The position numbers were made by a program, and so were the translations under genes. From Methylobacterium sp. E-066 (GTDB taxonomy: Bacteria > Pseudomonadota > Alphaproteobacteria > Rhizobiales > Beijerinckiaceae), in assembly GCF_022829635.1 (NCBI RefSeq), contig NZ_JAKSYO010000106.1, positions 1 to 64,000 on the forward strand: DNA of 64,000 bases. Reading direction: 5' to 3'. Positions 29,475 through 38,118 of this stretch are shown here, piece by piece. Each line of letters starts with the position of its first letter. Within the stretch, counting starts at the first letter, position 1. The notes under the pieces are model-generated. The model made no database searches. It saw nothing but the letters and a program-made list of their open reading frames with translations, and was not told where the DNA came from.

Positions 29475-29717
29475 TCAGTCGCCGGGCGTCCAGTCGATGT
29501 TCGGCCGTTGCGCCAGCATCCGGTCGAAATAGTTGGCCACCGCCTGCGCGCCATCCGTGTGCATCATCGCGACCGGATGCGCGAGGTAGGCGCGGGCGAG
29601 ATCCATCGGAATCTGGCCCGCCTGGAGGGCTTTCAGCACCTCGTCGATGAAGGCGTCGTTGGCCTCGTTGAAATCGCTCGACAGCTTCTTGCGGTCGTTG
29701 AGCGCCTTGATCGGCAT
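29475..29717 (-). CDS. Small hypothetical protein
   Basis: An 80-residue protein from ATG 29717 (MPIKALNDRKKLSSDFNEAND). It has two likely helices with IDEVLKALQAG and MDLARAYLAHPVAMM, and ends acidic. Not secreted. An in-frame leader to 29825 lacks support. It lies 28 bases upstream of the 70-aa gene. Confidence 0.6.
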   Translation of the reverse strand: MPIKALNDRKKLSSDFNEANDAFIDEVLKALQAGQIPMDLARAYLAHPVAMMHTDGAQAVANYFDRMLAQRPNIDWTPGD

Positions 29718-29969
29718 GCCGTGTCCTTTGGTGCGGAATCGGGCGGCGCCCACGGAAGAGGTCGCGGGCGGTCTTGCAAGTCTCTGTGCCACGTCAAGAA
29801 ACGGCGGGTTGCATCTGCGCGCCACCGTCTGGTCGAACCGCCGCGCCGATCAGGTCTTCACCGTCTTCGATTAGTCGATGCAATTTCTACGAGCGTGCGA
29901 TTGCACACTTAAGTAACCGCGCGGCGCGATGTGTTGGAGCGGAAATCCGACGTGGCACGTTAATCCACC

Positions 29970-30170
29970 ATGTCGATCGATCTGATACCCGCGCACAGCG
30001 TCGAAGTCATTCCCTGCGCGAGCGATCCGCGGTGCTTTCGCTGGATCATCCGGGCCGGCGGTGGCGCGGTGGTGGAGCACTCGCCCTACGCGTTCGTGAC
30101 GCAGAACGGCGCCCGCATCTCCGGGGAATGCTGGATCCGCGAACATTTCGCGGATGGGATGCGGGGCTGA
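29970..30170 (+). CDS. Small hypothetical protein
   Basis: A 66-residue protein from ATG 29970. Its beta-rich sequence (VEVIPCASDPRCFRWIIRAGGGAVVEHSPYAF, quoted in part: FRWIIRAGGGAVVEHS) with paired cysteines resembles small conserved rhizobial proteins of unknown role. No clear ribosome binding site. Divergent from the 80-aa gene. Confidence 0.5.
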   Translation: MSIDLIPAHSVEVIPCASDPRCFRWIIRAGGGAVVEHSPYAFVTQNGARISGECWIREHFADGMRG

Positions 30171-30317
30171 GCCCACCATCTGCGTTGGATCTTTCCGGAC
30201 ATGCCGGCGGGCTGACGATTTCCGTTCGGCCAAGCCGACGATCCCAGCTTTCTCCGAACGCATTGCCGCCCGGCCGTTCGGCGCGTTGAGCGAAGCAGTT
30301 CGTCATCGGCAAACGAA

Positions 30318-30353
30318 GGCTCAAAAAGCAAAAAACGCCCGTGAGGGCGTTTT
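30318..30353 (-). terminator. Intrinsic terminator after tRNA-Gly
   Basis: aaaacgccc (30332-30340) pairs with gggcgtttt (30345-30353) around gtga. On the minus strand the hairpin is followed by TTTTTGCTTTTT, a strong rho-independent terminator for the tRNA transcript. Confidence 0.85.
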
Positions 30354-30381
30354 GCGAAGATCTGGTTGGGAGTTGGAAAAC

Positions 30382-30456
30382 TGGAGCGGGCGAAGGGATT
30401 CGAACCCTCGACCCCAACCTTGGCAAGGTTGTGCTCTACCCCTGAGCTACACCCGC
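30382..30456 (-). tRNA. tRNA-Gly (anticodon GCC)
   Basis: The minus strand gives GCGGGTG/CGCCCGC as acceptor arm, TAGCTC for the D stem, an anticodon stem CAACC/GGTTG around TTGCCAA (anticodon GCC), and a T arm GGGTTCGAATCCC. T is the discriminator and CCA is encoded at 30382-30384. It is followed by an intrinsic terminator. Confidence 0.97.
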
Positions 30457-30563
30457 TCACTAGTGCCTGGCCGCCTGGACTTGCGTGCCGGCGGCCCCGG
30501 CGGCGCTCTCTAAACACCATTCCGCCGGGCGACGCAAGCGTCTCTTTCGCGGTTCGTGTCGAT

Positions 30564-31028
30564 TCACCAGTCGGGGTCGGGCGGGAGCCCTTGGCGGATC
30601 TCCCGGAGCCGGGCCACGGTCGCCCGGGTGGTGCCCTCGGGGAGCGCGTCGGCCGGGAAGAACCCGACGGCGGCGATCTCCCGGTCGGGGGCCTTGGCCC
30701 GCAGCACCGCGAAGGCCGGCAGCACGAACACCGCGACATGGTCCCGGGGCGCGGCCCCGGCGTTCCGGTAGAGCCCGTGGAGCCGCAGCGGCGCCTCGGC
30801 GACGATCTCCGCCTCCTCACGGAACTCGCGCTCCATGGCGGCGGCGGCAGTCTCGCCGCGCTCGACGCCGCCGCCGGGCAGGTGCCAGCCGCTGACATAG
30901 GTGTGGCGGACCAGGGCGACGCGGCCTTCCGCGTCGAGGGCGACGCCGCGCACGCCGAGCGTCATGCCCCGGGACGCGAGCGCCCCGAGGTGGAACAGGC
31001 GCCGCAGGAACGGCCGGTCGAGGAGCAT
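30564..31028 (-). CDS. NUDIX hydrolase
   Basis: A 154-residue protein with a NUDIX box at 53-75 (GGVERGE then AMEREFREEAEI): G53, E59, R67-E68 and E71-E72 are in place, but the glycine usually found near the end is E74. It likely hydrolyses a nucleoside diphosphate derivative; the substrate is unknown. The start ATG 31028 lies within an AAAAAATG run. It lies 15 bases downstream of the FAH-family gene on the same strand. Confidence 0.88.
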   Translation of the reverse strand: MLLDRPFLRRLFHLGALASRGMTLGVRGVALDAEGRVALVRHTYVSGWHLPGGGVERGETAAAAMEREFREEAEIVAEAPLRLHGLYRNAGAAPRDHVAVFVLPAFAVLRAKAPDREIAAVGFFPADALPEGTTRATVARLREIRQGLPPDPDW

Positions 31029-31042
31029 TTTTTGGGACGCGG

Positions 31043-31738
31043 TCAGACGACGTCGAGGGTGATCTCACCCAGGCCGGCGATCGCCGCAACCATGCGCTCG
31101 CCGCGCCGCACCGGGCCGACGCCCGACGGCGTGCCGGTGAAGATCAGGTCCCCGGGCTGCAGGGTGAAGTAGGTCGACAAGTAGGCGACTTGCTCGGCGA
31201 CGGACCAGATCATGTCGGCGAGGTCGCCCCGCTGGCGGATGTCGCCGTTCACGGCCAGCGTGATCGACCCCTTGGCAGGATGGCCGATCGCCGAGGCCGG
31301 ATACAGCGCGCCGATCGGCCCGGACCCGTCGGCCGCCTTGCCGAGATCCCAGGGCCGCGACAGCTTCTTGGCCTCGTCCTGGAGGTCGCGCCGGGTCATG
31401 TCGAGGCCGATCGCGTAGCCGTAGACGTGGTCGAGGGCCGATTCCACCGGGATGTCGCTGCCGCCGCCGGCGAGCGCGGCCACCAGCTCGACCTCGAAAT
31501 GGTAGTTCTCGGTCTTCGGTGGGTAGGTATGGGGCGTCGGCTCGGCGCCGACGATCTGCAGGGCATCGGCCGGCTTCATGAAGAAGAACGGCGGCTCCCG
31601 GTCGGGATCGGCCCCCATCTCGCGGGCATGGGCGGCGTAGTTGCGCCCGACGCAGTAGACGCGGCGCACGGGGAACAGGTCGCTGCTGCCGGCGATCGGC
31701 AGGGCGATGCGGGGCGGGTTCTGGATGACGGAGAGCAT
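31043..31738 (-). CDS. Fumarylacetoacetate hydrolase family protein
   Basis: A 231-residue enzyme of the FAH/HpcE fold, which hydrolyses or decarboxylates acylpyruvate-type substrates with a divalent metal. Typical stretches are YCVGRNYAAHAREMG, FFFMKPADAL, HFEVELVAAL (metal-binding E-x-E) and DLIFTGTPSGVGPV. The start is ATG 31738; a much longer frame upstream is only the antisense of the neighbouring flavoprotein. Substrate unknown. Confidence 0.92.
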   Translation of the reverse strand: MLSVIQNPPRIALPIAGSSDLFPVRRVYCVGRNYAAHAREMGADPDREPPFFFMKPADALQIVGAEPTPHTYPPKTENYHFEVELVAALAGGGSDIPVESALDHVYGYAIGLDMTRRDLQDEAKKLSRPWDLGKAADGSGPIGALYPASAIGHPAKGSITLAVNGDIRQRGDLADMIWSVAEQVAYLSTYFTLQPGDLIFTGTPSGVGPVRRGERMVAAIAGLGEITLDVV

Positions 31739-31873
31739 CGCAACCTCTGCGGTGGGGCGCCCTGATCCGGGCGCTTGGCCGTCCCGGGCGTGGATAAGGG
31801 TTGTAAGGCGTGCAGGGGCCTGCGCCATCCCGGCGCTTGCAAGGCCCACGCCCTGGTCTACAAAATTTTGCCG

Positions 31874-33325
31874 ATGATGCCCCCAGCCCTCACCCACGAT
31901 ACGCTGCTCAGCGCCCTGCGCGATTGGCTCGGCGCGCGGCACGTTCTGACGGAACCGGAGGACCTCGCCCCCTACCTGGTCGAGAGCCGCAAGCTGTTCA
32001 CCGGCTCGGCGCTCGCGGTGCTGCGGCCTGGCAGCACCGAGGAGGTCGCGTTCGCGGTCCGGGCCTGCACCCAGGCCGGCATCGCGGTGGTGCCGCTGGG
32101 CGGCAATACTGGGCTCACCGGCGCCGGCATCCCGCAGGGCGGCGTGGTCCTGTCGCTGGAGCGGATGAACCGCCTGCGCGCGGTCGATCCGGTGGATTCC
32201 ACGATCACGGTCGAGGCCGGGATGATCCTCTCGGAGGTGCAGGATGCGGCCGAGCGGGCCGGCCTGCTGTTCCCGCTCTCCTATGCGTCGCGGGGCTCGG
32301 CCCGGATCGGTGGCGGCATCGCCACCAATGCCGGCGGCATCGCAGTGCTGGCCTACGGCAACGCCCGGGATCTCGTCCTCGGGCTGGAGGTGGTGCTGGC
32401 CGACGGGCGGGTCTGGAACGGGCTGCGGGCGCTCCGGAAGGACAATGCCGGCTACGACCTCAAGCAGCTGTTCATCGGCTCCGAGGGGACGCTGGGCATC
32501 GTCACCGCAGCGGTGCTGAAGCTGTTCCCGAGGCAGCGCTCGACCAGCGTCGCCTTCGTGGGCCTGGATTCGGCGCGCGCCGCCCTCGACCTGTTCGTAA
32601 ACCTGCGGGCGCGGATGGATCGCGACCTCACGGCCTTCGAGTACCTGCCGCCCTTCGCCCTGGAGATCGTGCTGCGGCATGTCCCCGGCACGGTCCGACC
32701 GCTGGCAAGCGAGCACGGGGCCTACGCTCTGATCGAGGTCTCCTCCGCGCGGCCGGACGCCGACACCCGGGCCGAACTGGAAGCCGCCCTCGGCGAGGCT
32801 TTGGAGGCTGGGGTGATCGCCGACGCGACGATCGGGTCCGGCGGCGCCCAGAACACCGCGCTCTGGGCCCTGCGCGAGGGCGTGCCCGAGGCCCAGACCC
32901 GGGAAGGCGCCTCGATCAAGCACGACGTCTCGGTGCCGCTTTCGAAGCTGCCCGATTTCCTGGAACGGGCGAGCGCGGCGTGCATCGCGGCGATGCCGGG
33001 ACTGCGCCCCTGCGGCTTCGGGCATTTCGGTGACGGCAACATCCACTTCAACCTGACCCAGCCGCCTGCCCTGGACCGCACGTTGTTCCTGGCGGAATGG
33101 GGCCGGTTCAACCGGATCGTCCACGACATCGTGCACGAACTCGGCGGCTCGATCGCGGCGGAGCACGGCGTCGGCCTGATCAAGCGCGACGAACTCGCGC
33201 ATTACGGCGATCCGGTCGGGCTCGATCTGATGCGGCGGGTGAAAGCCGCCCTCGACCCCGCGAATTTGATGAATCCCGGAAAAGTTCTCCCGAGCCCGGA
33301 TCATACGCCGTCGACTTTGGCTTAG
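31874..33325 (+). CDS. FAD-linked oxidoreductase, GlcD/D-2-hydroxyacid dehydrogenase type
   Basis: About 483 residues. An N-terminal PCMH-type FAD-binding domain (VVPLGGNTGLTGAGIPQGGVV, then YASRGSARIGGGIATNAGG) is followed by a FAD-oxidase C-terminal domain with GFGHFGDGNIHFN (metal and substrate site) and ending NLMNPGKVLP. Relatives are GlcD, D-lactate and D-2-hydroxyglutarate dehydrogenases. There is no GlcE/GlcF next to it, so a stand-alone D-2-hydroxyacid dehydrogenase is likely. ATG 31874 is taken as start; 31775 is an alternative with a leader that looks non-coding. Divergent from the FAH-family gene. Confidence 0.9.
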   Translation: MMPPALTHDTLLSALRDWLGARHVLTEPEDLAPYLVESRKLFTGSALAVLRPGSTEEVAFAVRACTQAGIAVVPLGGNTGLTGAGIPQGGVVLSLERMNRLRAVDPVDSTITVEAGMILSEVQDAAERAGLLFPLSYASRGSARIGGGIATNAGGIAVLAYGNARDLVLGLEVVLADGRVWNGLRALRKDNAGYDLKQLFIGSEGTLGIVTAAVLKLFPRQRSTSVAFVGLDSARAALDLFVNLRARMDRDLTAFEYLPPFALEIVLRHVPGTVRPLASEHGAYALIEVSSARPDADTRAELEAALGEALEAGVIADATIGSGGAQNTALWALREGVPEAQTREGASIKHDVSVPLSKLPDFLERASAACIAAMPGLRPCGFGHFGDGNIHFNLTQPPALDRTLFLAEWGRFNRIVHDIVHELGGSIAAEHGVGLIKRDELAHYGDPVGLDLMRRVKAALDPANLMNPGKVLPSPDHTPSTLA

Positions 33326-33770
33326 GGGGCGAAAGCTGAACCTTTGTGGGGTCGGGTTTCGACCGCTCTCGGTCACACGGGCAGCTCTCGGCACTTTTCG
33401 AAAGCGGTCATTCTTCGGACGTCCAGCCACCTCCGCTTGGGGCGTAAAGCAAAGACCTCACGCCGGCTTCTCACATGATCGATTCGGCTAGTAGACCACA
33501 AGCACTCACCGTCCTCGTAAAAAGCATTTTTTTAGTGATTTTCTTCCATCTCATTTTCCGTCTTGATCCGGCAAACCTCTATGTGACTTCATTTCCCGGG
33601 AAGTAAAATATATCGACGATTATTAAAATTACTCCATTAGTTGTTTAATAGTTTCCTCAATCCAATGCTTTACCGATCACATTTTCAAGAACACCGGCAC
33701 TTGGCTTCAAGCATTACAAAAAATCAGAGACATCTCGCCAAAAAATACCGCGCAATTGAAGCAATATTTA
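33326..33770. other. AT-rich non-coding stretch
   Basis: No gene is supported. From about 33520 base composition falls sharply to AT-rich, with long A and T runs, and stays so through the next gene. This marks the left edge of a probable acquired island; no direct repeats, integrase or tRNA were seen at its edge. Confidence 0.7.
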
Positions 33771-34775
33771 TCATGAGTTAATCTGCAAATTTAGATACGG
33801 CTTCCGTTTCGTAACAATTTTATCGAAGCCTGTTAAATTCTCGCGCCACAAAGCCGCATCCTGCTGTGTTATGGATAGATCTGAGACCAAATCTTTCATT
33901 CTATCAACAGAGAAGGGCGGATTCGGGCAGAAATACGGCGTCAAAGGCTTATTGGCATAGTAATTAAAAAATAACGCTCGCCGATTTCGCCCTACAGCAG
34001 GTTTGCCTCTGTGAAAATACTTGAATGTGTCGCAGAGTATTACAGTCCCTGTCGGTCCGGTGAAGGACGTGATTTCGAATTTGATCTTGCCTTCGTTTTG
34101 AAGATCGATCAATTTTTGCTGCCTAAACCCTCGTAAGTTTTCAAAAACAGGGGCGTTGTGCTGCAAATGGAGAATTTCTAGCGGACCGTCGTTCTCACCA
34201 ACATCATTGAGATACACGGCAACCTTAACCATTGGATTGTCTTCACTGTCTTTATGCCAAGCTCTCGCGCCTCTTTCTAACCCGTCAGCTACAGTAAAAA
34301 ATATATCGACGCCGCCATAACCCACGGGAAGCCGCAGATAATGTTCGACGATTCTCAGCAGCTTAGTATCAAGGCCGGCACGGAAAATCGTTTTAAACTG
34401 ATCCAATAATAAAGGCTTTGCGGCAAGCAACTTCACGATATCGATATTTTCCCCGGTCTCAAGATAATTTTTCTCAATCACGTCATAGATGTCATTCGTC
34501 GCCGTCTGAAATTTTTCTGACCTAAAGGCTTCAAATATCTCTAAATTCGTCGTGCAAAACCCTTGCCTGGCCAAACCTTCAGCAAGCAGTGTCTCATCGG
34601 TATTTAATACTGATAAATTTTGGCTATGGTGTTGAACAAGATCGATTCTGTGTCGATCTCTTTTGTTTTTGATCGGTCCTATTGAATAAATGCTATGGAC
34701 TGTCTTGGAGGGCCACTGCAAAATTCTGTGAATAATCTTTTTTGCAACAATCACAATCTTTCGAGCGACGTCCAT
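33771..34775 (-). CDS. Phytanoyl-CoA dioxygenase (PhyH) superfamily protein
   Basis: A 334-residue protein with the Fe(II)/2-oxoglutarate facial triad: H174-x-D176 (in ARAWHKDSEDN) and H255 (in FKYFHRGKPAVGRNRR), with R265 or R266 as the 2-oxoglutarate ligand. The N-terminal ~130 residues are lysine-rich and of unknown fold. Such oxygenases hydroxylate small molecules, lipids or secondary metabolites; the substrate is unknown. Codon use is AT-rich, unlike all surrounding genes, and it stands alone in an AT-rich tract, so horizontal acquisition is very likely. The start is ATG 34775. Confidence 0.75.
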   Translation of the reverse strand: MDVARKIVIVAKKIIHRILQWPSKTVHSIYSIGPIKNKRDRHRIDLVQHHSQNLSVLNTDETLLAEGLARQGFCTTNLEIFEAFRSEKFQTATNDIYDVIEKNYLETGENIDIVKLLAAKPLLLDQFKTIFRAGLDTKLLRIVEHYLRLPVGYGGVDIFFTVADGLERGARAWHKDSEDNPMVKVAVYLNDVGENDGPLEILHLQHNAPVFENLRGFRQQKLIDLQNEGKIKFEITSFTGPTGTVILCDTFKYFHRGKPAVGRNRRALFFNYYANKPLTPYFCPNPPFSVDRMKDLVSDLSITQQDAALWRENLTGFDKIVTKRKPYLNLQINS

Positions 34776-36038
34776 GGGGCACCAAGTTTTTAAAGCTGGA
34801 AACAGCTATGTATTAACTCACTTTGCAAATTTCTTGCCATAAATTAATATTCACGCTCGGCAAGATCAAAAATAATACTCTGCGACAAACCGACTTCGGA
34901 ATACAAAAGCATTTATTGCTACGGCAGTTTGATGGCGAGTCAATAGCTATGCGTCAATTTTGGGCCGAGCTGTCGATGACTCTGACATATTTCATATTAA
35001 TTTGAGCGTATTCAATCTCTTTTACCCGGGCGCGCTCGACTAACTCATCAAGATCAATCTGTTGCCATCGGTTGTTCCCGGTCCTAAATTTCCCAAATGA
35101 GCCGTCGTTTTTTGAACAAGTCAGCCCAGACTACCGAATGACTGCTCGGGTTTAAAAGAGGAAGCCAAAACGACGTCTGCGTTCATGCATTGCCGCCTCA
35201 AAGCGGACCAGCGGAAATCCACCCGTTGCCGACACACCGCTGCCAATCAAAGATGCGGAATGTACACCGCCCGACCGGTTCGTGCCCCAGTCGGTCCTCC
35301 CTCCCGGCTCTGTTCGCAGCGTCCGAAATCAGCCGTGCCGCCGAATCCGATGAGCAGGCCGAGCGCACCTGGCGGGAGACGATGGCGCAACCGCGTGTCC
35401 CCGTCTTTGTGTCCGATGATCACGACCGCCTCGCGGCCACCTGCACGCACATCGTCGCACCGAACCTGCTGCGCGGCGGGCGCCGCCACGGGTTTTTGAA
35501 AAACGTGGTCACACATTCCGAGCTTCGATGGTGTGGGCATGGCCGTACCGTCGTCGCGGCCGCACTGTCACGGGCCTGGGCGGACGCGTGTCACCACGTG
35601 TTGATGCAGAGCGGGTGGCCGAACCCGCGGTTCGCCTATGTCGCCCAGGGGTCTCGGCGGTCCGGCGAGGCGTGATCACGTCGCTTTCGGTACTGCCTTT
35701 GAGGGCAGCCACCAGGCATCCAGTTCGTGCCGTGTGTGCCGCATCGCCTTCGGACACCGGCGATCACATCTCGGCATGAGACCCCGAAATTTGTGCGGCG
35801 CGCCATAATTCGGCACGGCGGCGGGTGCAGGAGTGGCCGCAACGGCACGGTTCGTCGCCGCCGGACTGTGCGTTAAGCGACTGCTAACGCTTCGGGCCGA
35901 CCCTCATTGCAGAGATCGGGGACACCCGCCCCCGCACAGGCATGGTCTTTGCTCAGGAACCATTCATCTCGCATGTGCGAGATCAGTGATGAGCCGTCCA
36001 CCGACAGACAGCCTTTCCTTTTTCTGGAGACCGACGGA
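34776..36038. other. Non-coding or poorly supported stretch
   Basis: About 400 bases of AT-rich DNA follow the PhyH gene, then GC-rich DNA from about 35180. Short frames (for example + strand 35190-35675, 161 codons, with WRETMAQPRVPVFVSDDHDR) exist but none has a recognisable family, good start or neighbour-like coding bias. They could be remnants of decayed genes at the right edge of the island. Confidence 0.55.
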
Positions 36039-36332
36039 ATGCCTACCTCCCAGGCCCGCGTGCAGACCACCGAGGCTAGCCGCTACCTGCAGCAGCTGTG
36101 CCGGCACTGGAGCCACAAGTTCAAGGTCGAGGCGACCCCCGAGCACGGCACCGTGCCGTTCGGCGAGGACCGCGTCTGCACCTTCGACGCCGAGCCCGAC
36201 GCCCTGGTGATGCGCATCGACAGCGCCGACCCGGTGAACCTCACCCGTCTCGAGAACGTGGTCGCCGACCACCTCGCCCGCTTCGCCTTCCGCGAGAGCC
36301 TGGGCGACATCCGCTGGTCCCGCGCCGCCTGA
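36039..36332 (+). CDS. DUF2218-family protein
   Basis: A 97-residue protein from ATG 36039 (GGAGA site upstream). ASRYLQQLCRHWSHKFKVE near the N-terminus and a hydrophobic strand set ending DHLARFAFRE identify DUF2218, whose role is unknown; members are often near metal or siderophore genes. It has no signal peptide. The stop TGA is immediately followed by TTTTTT. Confidence 0.85.
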   Translation: MPTSQARVQTTEASRYLQQLCRHWSHKFKVEATPEHGTVPFGEDRVCTFDAEPDALVMRIDSADPVNLTRLENVVADHLARFAFRESLGDIRWSRAA

Positions 36333-36521
36333 TTTTTTCGGCGATTGGGGTCACGTTGACCCGTCGCGAGCGGCGCCGCCCTTCGGCCTGTCCGGCGCCA
36401 GGTCGGACCGGCCTTCTCGTCTCAAGAACGTTTCTCGGCCGGTTGCTGGCGTAGGCTTTGCAGCCGTGGTGGGCCGCGCGACAGCGTCGGCGACTCCTGG
36501 ATACGAGAGCGGGACGACGGA

Positions 36522-38114
36522 ATGAAGCGACGCACCCTGCTGCGAGGCGCCGGCGCCCTGATCGCCGGTGCCGTGGCGCGACCCGCCCTGGTCCGGGCGG
36601 CCTCGGCGACGACGCTGCGCTTCGTCCCCTACGCCGACCTGGCGCTCCTCGACCCAATCATCACCACGAATTACGTCACGCGCACGCATGCGCTGATGGT
36701 GTTCGACACGCTCTATAGTCTCGACGCGTCCTACCGCGCCCAGCCGCAGATGGTGGCGGGCCACGATGTGTCGCCGGACGGGCTGACCTGGCGCCTGACC
36801 CTGCGGGACGGCCTGCGCTTCCATGACGGCACGCCGGTCCTCGCCCGCGACGTGGTGGCGAGCCTCAAGCGCTGGTCCGTGCGCGATGCCTTTGGCGGCG
36901 CCCTGTTCGCCACGGTGGACGAGCTGTCCGCACCATCCGACACGACGGTGCAATTCCGGCTCAAGCGGCCGTTCCCGCTGCTGCCGGACGCTCTGGCGAA
37001 GCCGACCTCCTACCTGCCGGTGATCATGCCCGAACGGCTGAGCGCCACGCCCGCCACCCAGGCGGTCTCTGAGATCGTTGGTAGCGGCCCCTACCGCTAC
37101 GAGGCCGCCGAGCGGGTGCCGGGCTCGCTCAACGTCTACCGCAAGTTCGAGGAGTACCGGCCGCGCCCGGATGGCAGCGCGAGCTTCACCGCCGGGCCGC
37201 GGATCGCGCATTTCGACCGGGTCGAGTGGCGCACGATCCCCGACGGCGCCACCGCGGCCGGCGCCCTGCGCTCCGGCGAGATCGACTGGTGGGAGCAGCC
37301 GCTGGTCGACCTCGTGCCCGACCTGCTGCGCCAGAAGGACGTGCGCGTCGAGCTCGTGGAGAGTGCCGGACTGATCGGCCAGATCCGCCTCAACCACACC
37401 CTGCCGCCCTTCGACAATCCAAAAATCTGCCACGCGCTGCTGTCGGCTGTCGATCAGACCGAGATGATGGATGCCGTCGCGGGCAGCGATCCCGCGATCC
37501 GGCGCGGCCCGGTCGGCATCTTCACCGCCGGCGGCCCGATGGCCTCGGAGGCCGGCATGGGCGTGCTCACCGGCCCGCGCGACCTCACCGCCGCCAAGAA
37601 GGCCCTCGCGGCGGCCGGCTACAACGGCGAGCGGGTCGTGCTGCTCGCCGGCACCGACGTGCCGCGGATCAACGCGGTCTGCGAGGTGATGGCCGACCTC
37701 TGCCGAAAGCTCGGCATGAATCTCGACGTCGTCGCCACCGACTGGGGCACGGTCAATCAGCGGATCCTCAACGCGAAGCCCCTGGACCAGGGCGGCTGGT
37801 CAATGTTCGGCATTTTTTCGGGCGGCCTCGATATGATCTCGCCGGCCTATCATCTGGCGGTCCGCGGCAACGGCCGTGCCGGTGTCCCGAGCTGGCTCAC
37901 CGACGCGCCGCTGGAGGAGCTGCGCGGCGCTTGGTTCGCGGCCCCAGATCTCGACGGGCAGAAGGCGCTGGCGGCCAAGATCCAGGCCCGGGCGCTCGAG
38001 GTCGGCGCCTACATCCCCTGCGGCCAGTACTTCCAGCCCACCGCCTACCGGCGCGACCTGGAGGGCATGCTGACCGGCCTGCCGCTGTTCTGGAACCTGC
38101 GCCGATCGGCTTGA
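36522..38114 (+). CDS. Family 5 ABC transporter solute-binding protein, Tat-exported
   Basis: A 530-residue periplasmic oligopeptide/nickel-type binding protein. It opens with a twin-arginine signal (MKRRTLLRGAGALIAGAVARPALVRA) and then has the SBP_bac_5 pattern (YADLALLDPIITTNYVTRTH, DGLTWRLTLRDGLRFHDGTPV, IRLNHTLPPFDNPKICHALL). The permease and ATPase genes are not in the window, so it is an orphan receptor here. ATG 36522. Confidence 0.9.
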   Translation: MKRRTLLRGAGALIAGAVARPALVRAASATTLRFVPYADLALLDPIITTNYVTRTHALMVFDTLYSLDASYRAQPQMVAGHDVSPDGLTWRLTLRDGLRFHDGTPVLARDVVASLKRWSVRDAFGGALFATVDELSAPSDTTVQFRLKRPFPLLPDALAKPTSYLPVIMPERLSATPATQAVSEIVGSGPYRYEAAERVPGSLNVYRKFEEYRPRPDGSASFTAGPRIAHFDRVEWRTIPDGATAAGALRSGEIDWWEQPLVDLVPDLLRQKDVRVELVESAGLIGQIRLNHTLPPFDNPKICHALLSAVDQTEMMDAVAGSDPAIRRGPVGIFTAGGPMASEAGMGVLTGPRDLTAAKKALAAAGYNGERVVLLAGTDVPRINAVCEVMADLCRKLGMNLDVVATDWGTVNQRILNAKPLDQGGWSMFGIFSGGLDMISPAYHLAVRGNGRAGVPSWLTDAPLEELRGAWFAAPDLDGQKALAAKIQARALEVGAYIPCGQYFQPTAYRRDLEGMLTGLPLFWNLRRSA

Positions 38115-38118
38115 GCGC

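Noticed and set aside
31043..33430. A 795-codon minus-strand frame covering the FAH gene and the GlcD-like gene
   Set aside because: Only the last 231 residues match a family; the rest is the arginine/glycine-rich antisense of the plus-strand flavoprotein.
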